A stretch of DNA of 64,000 bases from Macrosoma leucophasiata (Eukaryota; Arthropoda; Insecta; Lepidoptera; Hedylidae). The notes under the pieces are model-generated. The model ran no database searches, was not told the DNA's origin, and saw nothing but the letters and a program-made list of their open reading frames with translations. This document shows positions 1 through 11,699 of this stretch, piece by piece; positions within the stretch are counted from its first letter, which is position 1; every line of letters begins with the position of its first letter. Location: the NCBI GenBank assembly GCA_036365455.1, contig JAWQUS010000008.1, forward strand, positions 21,063,501 through 21,127,500, read 5' to 3'. The position numbers were made by a program, and so were the translations under genes.

Positions 1-234
1 TTTATAATTCATTAAAAATACATTCCTGCCCGGCCCTAGTCTGTTGCGGCCTAAATTATTCGCACCTTGCGTCACTTTGAATAATAAGCATAGTTGTCTA
101 TAAACATTTGAATAATAAACCGTTGCTTGCAATTGAAGGACAATAGCATTCTTGCAAATTTACACGTAGGTACCTACGCCTAGCACTTGTCACTTACACT
201 ACACTATCTTTCTAATAATGTTGGTGCTAATTTT

Positions 235-524
235 ACTGGTGGTAGAGTTCCAGTGACGGAGCTCGCGGGCGTAGGCACCACCGCATTACCTAAAATACTT
301 GCCGCTAAACGGTAGTGTTCAGCACTATCGTGTTCCGGTCAGGTGGTAATGTACGGCCCTGTAATTTCAGGCACAGAGGCATATCACCTAATGCCTCAGG
401 AGTGGCAGCGCATCTGCATTTTGACCTCTGGTCATTGTGTGGGTGTCTATAGGCTGCAGTCATCACTTAACATCAATGTGAACTGCATGCTTGTATGCCA
501 CTTTTATTACATAAAAAAAAAAAA
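235..524 (+). mobile_element. SINE-like retroposon, family A
   Basis: About 290 bp from ACTGGTGGTAGAGTTCCAGT to a tail ATTACATAAAAAAAAAAAA. The same sequence recurs at 17478, 28281, 35470, 57518 (+) and 48587, 51424 (-). The A-rich end indicates retroposition. I did not see clear tRNA A/B boxes. A partial copy follows at 655-800. Confidence 0.82.
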
Positions 525-929
525 TTGCATAACACGTGACTACCAGTAGGTACAGACTACGAATAAATTGAGAAGAAATGTAACTCTCTTCCACACTCTA
601 TGCCAGTTCTTTTAACACAATTCAAAGTTATGTTAATGTACCTATATTGTCCCCGAAATAACTATTACAAAGACATAACAACCTAGGTCTCAGAAATATC
701 AACGCATTTTGATCTCTGGTTTTTGTGCAGGTGTCTCTAGGTTACAGTCATCAATGTGAGCTGCATGTTGCCACCTTACTTACATAAAAAAAAAACATTT
801 TAGATTTGTTTTGCAACCAACAGAAAAATGACAAATTATTCCATTTTATCATGCACTAATGAGAGCGGAAGAGCGATAGCATTGCTACGTTTTGTAAACT
901 AGAATTACATGGAATTGACCCATTCGCTC

Positions 930-1260
930 CATAGAGCAAACACGGGCCACCGGTCGCGGCGGACCGGAGGGGAGTAGCCATAGCGTTTATTACCAATGCA
1001 AAACAGTCTGTCATTTTTTTAGGGGTAAATACGTGTGACACACACTCACACTACAAAAATCGTCTATTACTACTAAAACTCTCATCATGACTTTAACAAA
1101 ATACATAAACAATTTCACGCACACATTTAAACATTCGGGCAACAGGCATAGGACCATTTGGTCTTGTACTTTGACAGAGGAGAAAGCTATGGATAATATA
1201 AAAGCAGATATGGCTACTCCCCTTCGGTCCGCCGCGGCCGGTGGGCCGAGTTGCTCTATG
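930..1260. mobile_element. Family B MITE
   Basis: 331 bp, ends CATAGAGCAAACACGGGCCA ... TTGCTCTATG. Flanks ATTCGCTC and ATTTGCTC are an 8-bp target duplication with one mismatch. No coding capacity. Confidence 0.9.
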
Positions 1261-2595
1261 ATTTGCTCGAATACAATATAACACACACATAGTGCATTCA
1301 ATCTATAGGAAGGTTGGACTATATTTAGACCTAAAAATAGACCTTTTATTTTCATACCATCTGTAATTGTGTACAGATTTATAAAATATGGTATTTTGTC
1401 AATCAATGTCTGTTTTAATCCGAATACCTATAACTTTTACGAGTATCTACGATCGTAGATACGTGATACAGCCAATTCAATAAAAGTTAAAATAATAACA
1501 TAGTACCAATATTCAAAACCAGATACATAATCTCATCACTATAAGTGAAAAGTGAAGTGTAGGATGTATATCCTGGATCTTAAGTTTTACGACCATATCT
1601 CTACAAATTTCAAAAGTACCTATAACGTTGTAAGTATTTCTCTTTGAGGTTAAATATGTTTTCTATTATTTTTCATATTATAATGATAGAAATATTAAAA
1701 ATATAGATAGAATATTATAATATTAACTGTTTTTTTTAATATAGCCCGTACCTACTGAACCACAGTATAAACAAATAAAGTCAAATCCACGATTAGTCTA
1801 TTCCTTGATCCAAACACTGCTGAGTATTTTCTGTCAATAAGTATGATTATTATATTGCAGAAAAAAAAATTGTCATTTCCGTATTAACTCCTAAATCTGA
1901 CGAGGACATCATAGAGAAATCGAAAGAAACCCTTAAATTTTTACCCTAAAAAAAAATTGAATGAAATTAAGTGGTTTTAGTTGTGTTTGCTGGACATAAT
2001 CTTATCTAAGAATCATAATTTCACGCTACTGTATTAAAACTACAGAAAAGGCTGTAGAAGTCCTTAACCAAGGACAGGACTTTTAAGGGTTTCCCTCGAT
2101 TCCTCTATGATGCCATCATCAAATGCCAACTTGCTAAAGAAACAATTGGGAAGTATCCTTTCAAACGACGCAAGATTTTTTCAAATCAGTCACCAAACCT
2201 GTACGGACGAATTCTTACATAAAAGCCAAGCCAAGTGGATGTCGGGCTACGCGCAATGTAATCTTTCTCTACATTTTATAAGTTGATCAACTATTAGGTT
2301 ACTCATAACCTCGTCAATCCTTAGCTGTGACAACTGTCTTTTTAATTTCGATAGATATCCTATCGTCGTGTTTTTTTCGATATCGATGTGTTTTGAAGGG
2401 AAAGGGGAGAGTTCCAAACTAATCTCCTAATCATAATATTGTGTTGTAGGTAAACCTAGCAATATTTTTTTAACCTATCCAGCGGTAAAAACACAATGTT
2501 GTATGATATCCCCATTTTACAGGTAGGATCTTTAAAAAATTACAAGTTTTTATTTTACTACCTACTTTGTTAAAATTTGGTGCTAATCTAATAAT
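1261..2595. other. AT-rich stretch without recognised features
   Basis: I see no exon, RNA gene or clear repeat boundary. An ORF at 1011-1406 (-) is produced by the neighbouring MITE. Confidence 0.6.
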
Positions 2596-2695
2596 ATAAA
2601 ATATGTATTCGTTCGTAATTCGTGCCAAATTACAGCTTTCTAGTAAGTACAAAGAGGATATGAGCGCTTCGGACGAACATGGCGAAACTATACAG

Positions 2696-2843
2696 GCCAC
2701 GAAATCCTATAAAAACACCTATTTAATAGTCGAATATAGAACTCCTTTTTATGAAGTCGATTTTTTGTTTAAAAGCTGCCCGAGTACCGAATGTCAAGTT
2801 TTTAAAGTATTACACTTTATCAACCTGCCGATAGAGTGCCAAG
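2696..2843 (+). CDS. Possible upstream coding exon, family not recognised
   Basis: An open frame of about 49 codons follows an AG and ends at a plausible donor (AAG|GTAAAT). It has three cysteines (SCPSTECQ ... LPIECQ) and a mixed, non-repetitive composition unlike the surrounding AT-rich repeats. The frame stays open upstream to a Met codon at 2603. It would end in phase 1, which is the entry phase of the first LDLa exon at 17341, so it could be an N-terminal exon of the trol-like gene. No domain was recognised and it may be chance; the acceptor is poorly supported. Confidence 0.25.
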
Positions 2844-3179
2844 GTAAATCCCGTCCATAATACTTCGGTGAAGAAATTTGCAGTTTTTATGTCGTTCCTA
2901 AAGGGGCACAATAATTAATAGCAATTTATTTATTTAACTCAGGCAACAAGAGTCCTTTAAATATAATAATATACGTTATACACTAACATAACTAACATTA
3001 TTGTTATTGCATAAAATATTTTACTCATAATTTATAGATTCAAATCGTAAAAAGTGTGGACCTACCAATAGAATTTTAATTAATTAGAAGCGTTATGTAA
3101 CGAAACGAACTTTCAAATTCACGTCCATGGATTTCATGAAACTCATCGATGCCGTGTTTTTTTTCATTACAGCCCATTA

Positions 3180-3512
3180 GGGTGAGATTCACAGACCGCA
3201 CTACGACTTTACTTTGAGCAAAGTATGCTTAGAACTGTCAGAAATGTATGGGTTTTGACAGTTCGAAGCGTACTTTGCTCGAAAGTAAAGACGTAGTGCG
3301 GTCTGTGAATCTGGCCCTACGACTTTACTTTGAGCAAAGTACGCTTAGAACTGTCAGTACAGTATGGGATTTGACAGTTCGAAGCGTACTTTGTTTGAAA
3401 GTAAAGTCGTAGTGCGGTCTGTGAATATCGCCCTATGAGTTTTGACAGTTCAAAGCGTACTTTTCTCAAAGTAAGTAAATTCATAGGGCGGTCTGTGAAT
3501 CTGACCCTTAAA
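3180..3512. repeat. Tandem array of palindromic MITE units
   Basis: Unit: GGGTGAGATTCACAGACCGC ... GCGGTCTGTGAATCTGGCCC, a palindrome of about 130 bp whose arms contain ACGACTTTACTTTGAGCAAA and its complement. A second unit follows directly (3314-3434) and a partial third ends at 3509. All are non-coding. Confidence 0.85.
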
Positions 3513-4652
3513 ACTGCGTACTTACGTACAGAAATAATGTTGTAGTAGTAACACATTTTTTTATATTATGAAGAGGTAAACAAGTTTAACTACATTTGCC
3601 TACAGTCACAATCACAATGATGACAAGTGGATAAAAACCAGAGAAATCAATATGAAAAAGATGCGTTCACTCCGCTCCCGAGACCTAAGCTGTTTTGGTC
3701 GTAATGTAGGTACGGCCCTGTAATTTCCGATAAAGAGACCGGACATTAAAGAGTCGTACATATTATTATCCACCTGACTGGAATTCGATAACTATAAATA
3801 GTACCATTTCAATGCAGATGCGTTGCTACTCCTGCTGGGGTTTAAACTGTCATAGCCATTGGCAATATATAGATGCCTTCTTCCATAGCTAAAAAGTGTA
3901 GACATTTTCCACATTTTTAATTTAAATTTCAAATACGAGACGTGTACTGTAGAAGAATGTAACTAAGGTGGGATTACACGGTAGTTCGACTTAAGTTTCA
4001 AAGTTCACGTGGACCTGTTCGGTATACAAGGATAAGTATATCACGTAGGCCTACTCGCGTTCAGAATTTTAACCACGAGGGTGATGCTTCTGAAAATGTT
4101 TATGGAAGTAAAAAAATGGCTCCACAATCACAAACGAGATTTTCCGCGCCTTATTGTCGTTTCATGCAAACATGATATGTATTGCTTTTACGTGATCGTA
4201 TTCCTCTTATATTTTACCTGTGATATGTACATTTCAATCAGTTTTTACTGTGTTTACTCGGTACGCGGGCCCGATAGACTGTTCCTTATTTATCTATTCC
4301 GTGGTCCTGTCCGTTAATAATATAATAATATAACCTACCCTACATAAGTATATCTACCTATCCAAGCTGTCGATCATGGATGCAATTCTACCTTCTTCCT
4401 TTAATATCTCTATATCATTATTTTTTTATTTTTTTTTTATTATTGCTTAAAATGTAGGTATAGTCAGTCGTCTATGACGAAACAAAATGGCCGTAACGGA
4501 AGATCAGCGCTGCTTATCCCACAACCAGCATATGCTGTGAAGGCCTACTTGTAGCAACTGTATCTTACATAATGTAATTTTTTTTCTGTAACATTGTTAC
4601 AAATAAACTTTTCTTGTACGTTGTACGTTGTAGGAACAACGGTACCCGCGAT

Positions 4653-4872
4653 TAGGGTTGCCAGGCGTCCGGATAAAGCCGGACATAGTTAGGCCTTTTG
4701 ACCTCGTGTCCGGTCAAAATATACGGACTCCGGCTTTTGTTAGGCTTTTTACATTTCTTAAACGAGCGAGCACAGGTGAACACTCTTTCCGGGTGTCCGG
4801 CCTTTTTACCCAAACGTCCGGCTAATCTTGACAGTCTGTTCGGCTATTAGGTTCAGCGACCTGGCAACCCTA
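4653..4872. mobile_element. hAT-like MITE with exact 8-bp target duplication
   Basis: 220 bp, inverted ends TAGGGTTGCCAGG ... CCTGGCAACCCTA, flanked on both sides by CCCGCGAT (4645-4652, 4873-4880). Interior is rich in CCGG/GTCCGG words and has no ORF. Confidence 0.92.
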
Positions 4873-5046
4873 CCCGCGATACAAGTTTATACCTGTATGG
4901 AGCTGTGTGAGTGTACCTAAGCGTAATTATTTTTTATTTATTCCCATTGCTAACTCAAATTTAACCACTGCACAAAGGAATTAACCATTATCTACCTATT
5001 TCCACCGGTTTGACCGATGTGATAAATTAGTTCATTCGATTAGAGC

Positions 5047-5340
5047 AGTGATTCCCAAAGTGGTCTATATCGACCCCTGGGAGTCTATGACAATATAAAA
5101 GGAGTCTGCGTCAGCGAAAAAATAAATTTGGGGGTCCATGAAATGAAAATGGGGGTCCACGATAATGGATCTCAACACATAAATTGATAGTACCGATTTA
5201 CTTACATCATACCAGTAATTCCCAAAGTGGTCCATGGGAGACTCGATGGGGGTCTACGTAGGCATGAATATGGGAATGTGATATTCGGGGGTCCACAGAA
5301 ACCAGAAAAAATTGTAAAGGGTCTACAAGAAAAAAATATT
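5047..5340. mobile_element. Two hAT-like repeat ends in tandem
   Basis: CAGTGATTCCCAAAGTGGTC at 5047 and AGTAATTCCCAAAGTGGTCC at 5214 begin similar stretches full of GGGGGTCCA/TCTACG words. This is the style of degenerate hAT ends; no target duplication was resolved. Confidence 0.5.
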
Positions 5341-5479
5341 GAAACACAATGGCTGTCAAAGACTTACTACTTTATTCATTGCACTAAGTGATACAGATAC
5401 AACAAATACCTCATAGATGGCGTTACAAGTATATTATTTTGATACTAATTCTAACTAAAGAGTTTTTGATCAAGTTCAA

Positions 5480-5920
5480 TCGTAATTCGAATGTAGAACG
5501 TAAGTTAGGTAGGTACCTACCAACTTACTAACGCTCGGCTCTCGAGAAGTAGAGACATATTTGAATGACACTGCAGATTCTCTATCCCAACAGTCGTTAT
5601 TCCTAGAGTCACTCGTATGGTAGTACCTATTAGCATGGAATAGGAATAATAAGGTATTAGGTCCAGGTTTATTAGGTAGGTATCTACCTAGATACATAGG
5701 TAGTAGGAGGTGAGCCTATGAAAGTCATTGCCTTAATCTGACTGCCATTACTGCTTTCGTAAGCGGTATTTTTTGACTCTCCCTCTCCTGGTCCGGGAAG
5801 TACGTACCTACCTACCTATATGAACAAAATGTTTCCAGTGATAGGTATATAGTAAGTATACTTACCTCAGTACTATTTATATGATAAAGTTATGCAAGTA
5901 CTTACCTACCTACTGTTGTT
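5480..5920. repeat. TAGGTACC-rich simple sequence
   Basis: Clustered GGTAGGTACCTACC-type words (for example 5505-5522, 5672-5706, 5803-5816, 5898-5912). No gene signal. Confidence 0.6.
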
Positions 5921-6376
5921 GATATGTTTCTTTTTGCTTCAATTACAAACGCTCAAATTTGCAGATATTCAGCATGATTCGCCCGACGATTAAGTAGTTA
6001 AAAGCTGTAAACAAATATTGAAACTAACATTCGAAGTTTACCTCATTACCGCAAGTAATGATTTCGCCGCCTTGATACCTACTTTTGTTTGTGTAGTGAT
6101 TTATCTGAACAGTTTCATTAAAAGCGCCATCTATACAGTACAACTCGTAAAGGATAGCAACCCGCCACAATTACATTTTATTTGGATTTTTAACCGAGTT
6201 CAAAAAAACGAGAAGGTTCTCAATTCGGCTGGTATTTTTTTTTATGTATTTACGCCAATTTCGCCGAGATTTCTGGACCGATTTACGTAATTCTTATTGT
6301 GTTTGATGCGGAATAGTTTCGAATTGATCCCATAAAAATTTTATTCAGGTAGGCCCATTAGTTTTTATTTTATGAG

Positions 6377-6388
6377 CATTTTTTACTT
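6377..6388. repeat. Target-site duplication, left
   Basis: CATTTTTTACTT, identical to 11873-11884. It directly abuts the (CTT)n end of the retrotransposon, fixing its 3' end at 6389. Confidence 0.92.
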
Positions 6389-6625
6389 CTTCTTCTTCTT
6401 TATACTATGGCTTCTACCTCGGTTTGGGTAATTCTGCCAAATTCTGGTGATTAAGGAGGCACTAGACGTATGAGTTATGACCGGTGATCTGAGGGATGTC
6501 CGGTAAGAAAGAAAATAAGTGCCACTTTAATTATTCAGCGTTTTTCTGCCTAAAACAAGACAAAGACGATCACAGTTAATTAAAGGTTAGTATCAACAGA
6601 ACACAGTATTGTATTAGAACATAAA

Positions 6626-9600
6626 CTACAATCTAATATTATTTACATGTATACATTTACCAAGGGTATATACAAGGGGAGAATTCACCATCATGAGCAG
6701 TGAGTTTAAACATGTAGGACGGGGGATTTTAAGAGGAAGAAGGGAGTGTAGGGAGACTTGGTTAAGGGGACAATTGAAAAATAGATGGTCAGGGGTTCCT
6801 TCATCTAACCCACATTCACAAATAGAACTATCCCTAATCCTTAACTTGTGGAGAAAAACAGGCGAACACACATGGCCCATACGTAAACGGCATATAGTAG
6901 AGCAAGACCTCTTGTCAAGTTTCCGGAATTTACAAAACCATGGTTTAGGGGGGATAAAGGGTTGTATTGATCCATAAAGCTTGCCTTTTATTAATTTAGT
7001 TCGCTCCCACTCTTTCTGCCAATCTTGCATTACTTGGAGAGTAGCTACTGATTTAAGGTCATGACAAAATATAGAATTATAATTACTGCAACCATTTTCA
7101 ATAGCCAACTTCGCACATTGGTCTGCCATTTCGTTTCCGATGATACCACAGTGACTAGGTATCCATGCCAGATAAATGATAACATCTCTTCTATGACTTC
7201 TGAGTAATGCTTCCCGGATAAGGAAAACAATAGGAAATTTAAGTTTATTTTTAAAAGGATTGGACATAATTGCTTGTAAGCTACTGAGAGAGTCCGTAAA
7301 TATTATGGTTGGAGAAATATTATGCGATTCTGCGTAAATTATCGCTTCATAAATGGCTATCATTTCGCCCGTAAAGACTGACGAAACGGCTGGTAACTTA
7401 AAATTTAATATTATTTTATATTTAGGTATCCAGACAGCTGCTCCGACTCCACTTTCTGGTGATAATTTGGAAGCGTCGGTGAATATCGGTAAATAATTAG
7501 CAAATTTTGTACATAGGGTATTTTTAAATATATCGTTTGCAGTAAAAGAATTTTTATTAATTCCGAAATCCAAAATTATATTAGGCCTAAAAATTAGGGA
7601 GTCATAACTACTTGTAAAAAGAGGACATTTTGCACATTTGTGTATTGAGTAATTCAAGCGTTGCAGGCGTTGGAAACTGCTGACTATTCTAGGTGGAATT
7701 TTATGCTTCCAGTATTTATCGGACTGGATTCTCTGAACTAATGCCAGAAGTCTTGGTACAAGTGGATGAGAATCGTTCTGTAAAGCTCTGAAAATAAAGC
7801 AATCTGACAGGTATTGACGCCTCAGATGATATGGGGAATCGCAACACTCTACTTGGAGAGCATTTCCTGGGGATGATTTCATACATCCAGTGATGATTCT
7901 CAAACATTTTAATTGAATCTTGTTGAGCTTCTCAAAACTACTTTTGTTACAAGGTTCCATTAAAAAGGAACCGTAATCTATAATGCTTCGTATTAAAGCA
8001 TTATACAGCAATCTTTGCGAGTATGGATGTGAACCCCACCAAACTCCTGATAAACTCCGAATAATATTTATGTTTTTTTCACACTTACGAATTACATTAT
8101 CAAAGTGTTCACATCCTTTTAATCTAGAATCCAAAATTAAACCAAGAAATTTTACACTATTTTTAACTGGAATAATAATGTTATCAATAGTAATTTCTAT
8201 TGAGGGAATATTTCTTTTTCGAGTAAAGATAACCACGTTGCTCTTGGACACGGATAACGAGAGACCCTGAGCAACTAGCCAGTCATTAAGGTAATGCATA
8301 GCGAGATTTAAGCGACTAGAAGCATTATCTATACTATCGGATGAAAGGTATATGGCACAATCATCAGCGTATTGGAGAACACTACAGAACGAATTTACTA
8401 CAGTTTCTAGGTCGTTTATGTACAAATTAAACAGCAAGGGGCTGAGCACTGATCCTTGGGGAAGGCCCTTCCACGTTGTTCTTGGGATGGAAAAGTAATT
8501 ATTGTGACGAGCCTGGATAGTTCTTCCACAGAGCATGTTCATTATACAATGTACTATCTTCGAGGGAATACTCAGATACTGCAATTTATGCCTGAGAAGA
8601 TCGAGTAATACATTATCGTATGCGCTTTCTATGTCGAGGAATATTCCAACTACAAAATTATTTTTGGATAAAGCTAATCTAATATCTGATAAAAATACGC
8701 TGAGGCTATCCATTGCACTAAATCCCTTTCTGAATCCGAACTGAGTTTTAGATAAGATGCCCCTATTCTCAACAAACCACTCTAAGCGATTCTTAATCAG
8801 ATGTTCCAGGATTTTGCCTAACACAGAAGATAGGGCAATTGGCCGATATGAAGTGGGTAGAGAGGGATCCTTACCAGATTTTAAAATGGGAATGACCAAT
8901 TGCCTTTTCCATGACTCAGGGATAGTCCCAGTTTGGAAAACTGTATTAATAATTTCTAAGAACAATAATTTAACTTTAATGCCTGCCTTTTTAATAAAGG
9001 AATATGGTATTCCGTCTACGCCTGGTGAAGAGTCCTTAACATAGTCAAGAACTAAATTTAATTCTTCGATGGTGAAAGGTAGCTCGAGACGGTCAACGGC
9101 TTTAGGCGAGGAAGAAATGCTACTAGATGATTCATCTGGGACAGATGGAGGAGCTAATTTATCCATGAATTGTTCGATCCAAGTGGAGGATATATTTGTG
9201 GACACCGAGTATATATCTGAGAGTGCATTTCTATACCTTCTGACATTTCTCCATACTAATGTAGGATGGGAATTTGGAGATAGATTTTCACAGAAGAGGA
9301 ACCATGACTTTCTTTTTTTGGATCTCAGTAACATTTTGGCCTTAGCTTCCAATCTTTTAAATTTAATAAAATGTTGAACAGACATGTAATAACTGTAGTC
9401 TAATTCTGCCAGATCTCTTTGATTTACAGCCTCTGTACATTCTGCATCCCACCAAGGTGGAGATAGTAATCGACCTGGATTAATTTTCTTTAAAGGTACA
9501 CACTTATTAGCTACATGTGTAATCATATTTACAAATTCATCATACACTATTAGAATATTTTCAGAAGAAACAGGAGAGATTTCATCAATTTTTTCATTAA

Positions 9601-10390
9601 GTACCTGAGAGTAAGCAGGCCAGTCCGCTTTATGCAAGTTAAATTTTAATAATGGTTCTAGTTGTGTTGAAAAAGGGCCTGGATTAGGTGAGGATATTAT
9701 TATAGGGCAATGGTCACTACCATAGGACTGATTGAGGACTTTCCAGGATAATAAGGATGAAAGGTTGGGAGAACATAGGGATAGGTCCACAGCGCTGGGG
9801 TTTTGGGATGGGAATGTTCTCCTAGTAGGAGATCCATCATTCAAAATGCAAAGGTTGCATTCATCCAGTACCTCGATCAAATGATTGGCAAAACTGTCAG
9901 ATCTATGGCTACCCCATGATTGATGGTGACAATTGAAATCTCCTAAAATGAGAACAGGGGGGGGAACAGAGGAAAAAACATTTTTAATATCTGAAATCAG
10001 GGAGATGATGGGATGGGGGATATATATTGAAATTATTGAAATGTCTAAGGCTCTTACAGCAACAACATTATATTCTTCACTGTGGACTGGGAGGGAAATT
10101 TGTGAAAAAGGAATACAATTATTAACTAAAATGGCACAGCCAGCATATCCATCATTTCGGTCCTCTCGGAGGCAATAGAAGCCCCTGAGACGAAATCTCG
10201 AATCTGGTTTAAACCATGTCTCCGAGAGGGCCAAAATGTTTGGAGAATGATCATTAATAATTCGAATAATTTCGTGTTTTCGAATATTGGCACTTTTACA
10301 GTTCCATTGGAGGAACTGGGCCGTACTGACTAAGTGACTGCATGAATGAATTAACTTTATTTGCAACATTGTCCGGTAAAGGTACATCAT
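6626..10390 (-). CDS. Retrotransposon ORF2: endonuclease, reverse transcriptase, RNase H
   Basis: 1,254 residues from the first Met; the true start may be nearer QWNCKSANIRKHE, the first endonuclease motif (about residue 30). AP-type endonuclease: LALSETW, ILGDFNCHHQSWGS and SDHCPI are all present, so catalysis is probably intact. Reverse transcriptase: FLDIESAYDNV, LPQGSVLSPLLFNLYIND and QYADDCAIY (about residue 673). RNase H: FTDASK (about 971), GEM, FTDSLSSLQAI and GNEMAD give the four acidic residues. A Cys/His motif (CECGLDEGTPDHLFFNC) follows near the C-terminus. It would nick the target and copy its RNA in place. No internal stops. Confidence 0.95.
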   Translation of the reverse strand: MMYLYRTMLQIKLIHSCSHLVSTAQFLQWNCKSANIRKHEIIRIINDHSPNILALSETWFKPDSRFRLRGFYCLREDRNDGYAGCAILVNNCIPFSQISLPVHSEEYNVVAVRALDISIISIYIPHPIISLISDIKNVFSSVPPPVLILGDFNCHHQSWGSHRSDSFANHLIEVLDECNLCILNDGSPTRRTFPSQNPSAVDLSLCSPNLSSLLSWKVLNQSYGSDHCPIIISSPNPGPFSTQLEPLLKFNLHKADWPAYSQVLNEKIDEISPVSSENILIVYDEFVNMITHVANKCVPLKKINPGRLLSPPWWDAECTEAVNQRDLAELDYSYYMSVQHFIKFKRLEAKAKMLLRSKKRKSWFLFCENLSPNSHPTLVWRNVRRYRNALSDIYSVSTNISSTWIEQFMDKLAPPSVPDESSSSISSSPKAVDRLELPFTIEELNLVLDYVKDSSPGVDGIPYSFIKKAGIKVKLLFLEIINTVFQTGTIPESWKRQLVIPILKSGKDPSLPTSYRPIALSSVLGKILEHLIKNRLEWFVENRGILSKTQFGFRKGFSAMDSLSVFLSDIRLALSKNNFVVGIFLDIESAYDNVLLDLLRHKLQYLSIPSKIVHCIMNMLCGRTIQARHNNYFSIPRTTWKGLPQGSVLSPLLFNLYINDLETVVNSFCSVLQYADDCAIYLSSDSIDNASSRLNLAMHYLNDWLVAQGLSLSVSKSNVVIFTRKRNIPSIEITIDNIIIPVKNSVKFLGLILDSRLKGCEHFDNVIRKCEKNINIIRSLSGVWWGSHPYSQRLLYNALIRSIIDYGSFLMEPCNKSSFEKLNKIQLKCLRIITGCMKSSPGNALQVECCDSPYHLRRQYLSDCFIFRALQNDSHPLVPRLLALVQRIQSDKYWKHKIPPRIVSSFQRLQRLNYSIHKCAKCPLFTSSYDSLIFRPNIILDFGINKNSFTANDIFKNTLCTKFANYLPIFTDASKLSPESGVGAAVWIPKYKIILNFKLPAVSSVFTGEMIAIYEAIIYAESHNISPTIIFTDSLSSLQAIMSNPFKNKLKFPIVFLIREALLRSHRRDVIIYLAWIPSHCGIIGNEMADQCAKLAIENGCSNYNSIFCHDLKSVATLQVMQDWQKEWERTKLIKGKLYGSIQPFIPPKPWFCKFRKLDKRSCSTICRLRMGHVCSPVFLHKLRIRDSSICECGLDEGTPDHLFFNCPLNQVSLHSLLPLKIPRPTCLNSLLMMVNSPLVYTLGKCIHVNNIRL

Positions 10391-11699
10391 TAAATTTATT
10401 GAAAATATTTAGAAGAAGGGAGAACAAGAGCTCAATGAAGTTTTCTTCAGGAAGATTATTCTGCCCAATGAGGGCACAACCATTTTGAGGGGGGGGAGGG
10501 TTATAATCTCGTGTTAATTCATTATGGGTTCTGATATCATACCCATTATTACTTTGGTTTCTGGGTCGGGGGGATCTGAATGTTGTTTTCTTGTATGAAT
10601 GTGATTGAGATAGAGGGGAAGAAGTATGGGATAGCTTAACAGGTGATGTCTGTGAGGGATGTATGAGAGTTGAAGGGAAGTTTTGATAGAAGGGAGATTT
10701 TGGCATGGTTTTTGTTACATCAGCAAAGGATTTAGGTACAGGAGGACAAGCAGCTGAAGCCTCTGCAAAAGATATGTTGTCTTGTGCCATTTTGATCTTG
10801 ATGCATTTTTGTCTGCCAAGCTCCGGACAAGCCTTGCTATTTGCAAAGTGATGACCCAAACACAGCAAGCAAGAAGCTTCTGACTCTTCAACATCACAAC
10901 TATCACCCGAATGAGAATCGCCACACCGAAAACAGCGGGGCTGGGATCGACATTGATTTTTAACATGCCCAAACCGGCAGCAATTTAAACATTGAATAGT
11001 TGGTAGGTTATATAATTGCACTGGTAAGGAGTTGTGGAAGCAAAACACCCTGGGGGGTAGGACCTGGCCACTAAAAGTGAGTACCACTGATTGAGTTGGT
11101 ATCCACTCAATAACTCCATTAGAAGAGGACTTACGATTTAAACGACGCGCTTTCAATATCATACCGCAACCTTCTGGAACCTTGACAAAGTCTACAAGCT
11201 CTTGCATGGACCAGTCTACGGGCACTTCTTTAATAAGGCCCATCCTAGTCACCTGGTATGTGGGAATTATAGCCGTGAACTTATTATTTTCCAATTCGGG
11301 ATGGTTAATAAATTTATTAGCTGCAACTGCATTTTTAAATTCTACCGAAATTCTGTTTCTTCCCTCCTTTTTAACACCGCCTACAGTTACGTCCGAAATT
11401 TGATGTTTAAATAAGAATTGACCAAACTTAATAGGTCTAATTGATGTGCCCGCTGCCGGGTCAGGTTCTGTACGGGAGACATGAACGATAAACGGTCCTT
11501 TTGCGTCTTCGGAATATGTCTTTTTTTCCGATAAGGAGGGATGAGCGTATACCGTTTGTATAGATGCCGATGGGAGTTCGGTGTTAATCACCGTTTTCTT
11601 GGAATTTGAACTCTCAGGTTGGGGAGAGCTAGGTCTCTTCCGGTTTGTAACATTTTCGGGAGGATCGGGAGGTTTGGGAGGCAGCTTATCCACCTCCAT
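10296..11699 (-). CDS. Retrotransposon ORF1: gag-like nucleic-acid-binding protein
   Basis: 467 residues. The N-terminal 80 residues are Pro/Ser/Lys-rich and probably disordered. Residues about 85-235 look like the folded, RRM-type region of such proteins (VSRTEPDP ... FCFHNSLPVQLYNLP). Three zinc knuckles follow: CLNCCRFGHVKNQC (CX2CX4HX4C), CFRCGDSHSGDSC and CLLCLGHHFANSKAC. A Ser/Thr/Pro-rich tail follows. ORF1 proteins coat the element RNA in the particle that is reverse transcribed. It ends 95 bp inside the ORF2 open frame, which is in a different frame. Confidence 0.92.
   Translation of the reverse strand: MEVDKLPPKPPDPPENVTNRKRPSSPQPESSNSKKTVINTELPSASIQTVYAHPSLSEKKTYSEDAKGPFIVHVSRTEPDPAAGTSIRPIKFGQFLFKHQISDVTVGGVKKEGRNRISVEFKNAVAANKFINHPELENNKFTAIIPTYQVTRMGLIKEVPVDWSMQELVDFVKVPEGCGMILKARRLNRKSSSNGVIEWIPTQSVVLTFSGQVLPPRVFCFHNSLPVQLYNLPTIQCLNCCRFGHVKNQCRSQPRCFRCGDSHSGDSCDVEESEASCLLCLGHHFANSKACPELGRQKCIKIKMAQDNISFAEASAACPPVPKSFADVTKTMPKSPFYQNFPSTLIHPSQTSPVKLSHTSSPLSQSHSYKKTTFRSPRPRNQSNNGYDIRTHNELTRDYNPPPPQNGCALIGQNNLPEENFIELLFSLLLNIFNKFNDVPLPDNVANKVNSFMQSLSQYGPVPPMEL

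Noticed and set aside
343..549. ORF of 68 codons
   Set aside because: It lies entirely in a SINE-like repeat copy that recurs at several places in the window; no protein family features.
1011..1406. Minus-strand ORF of 131 codons
   Set aside because: Overlaps the MITE at 930-1260; the frame comes from its terminal repeats and changes between copies.
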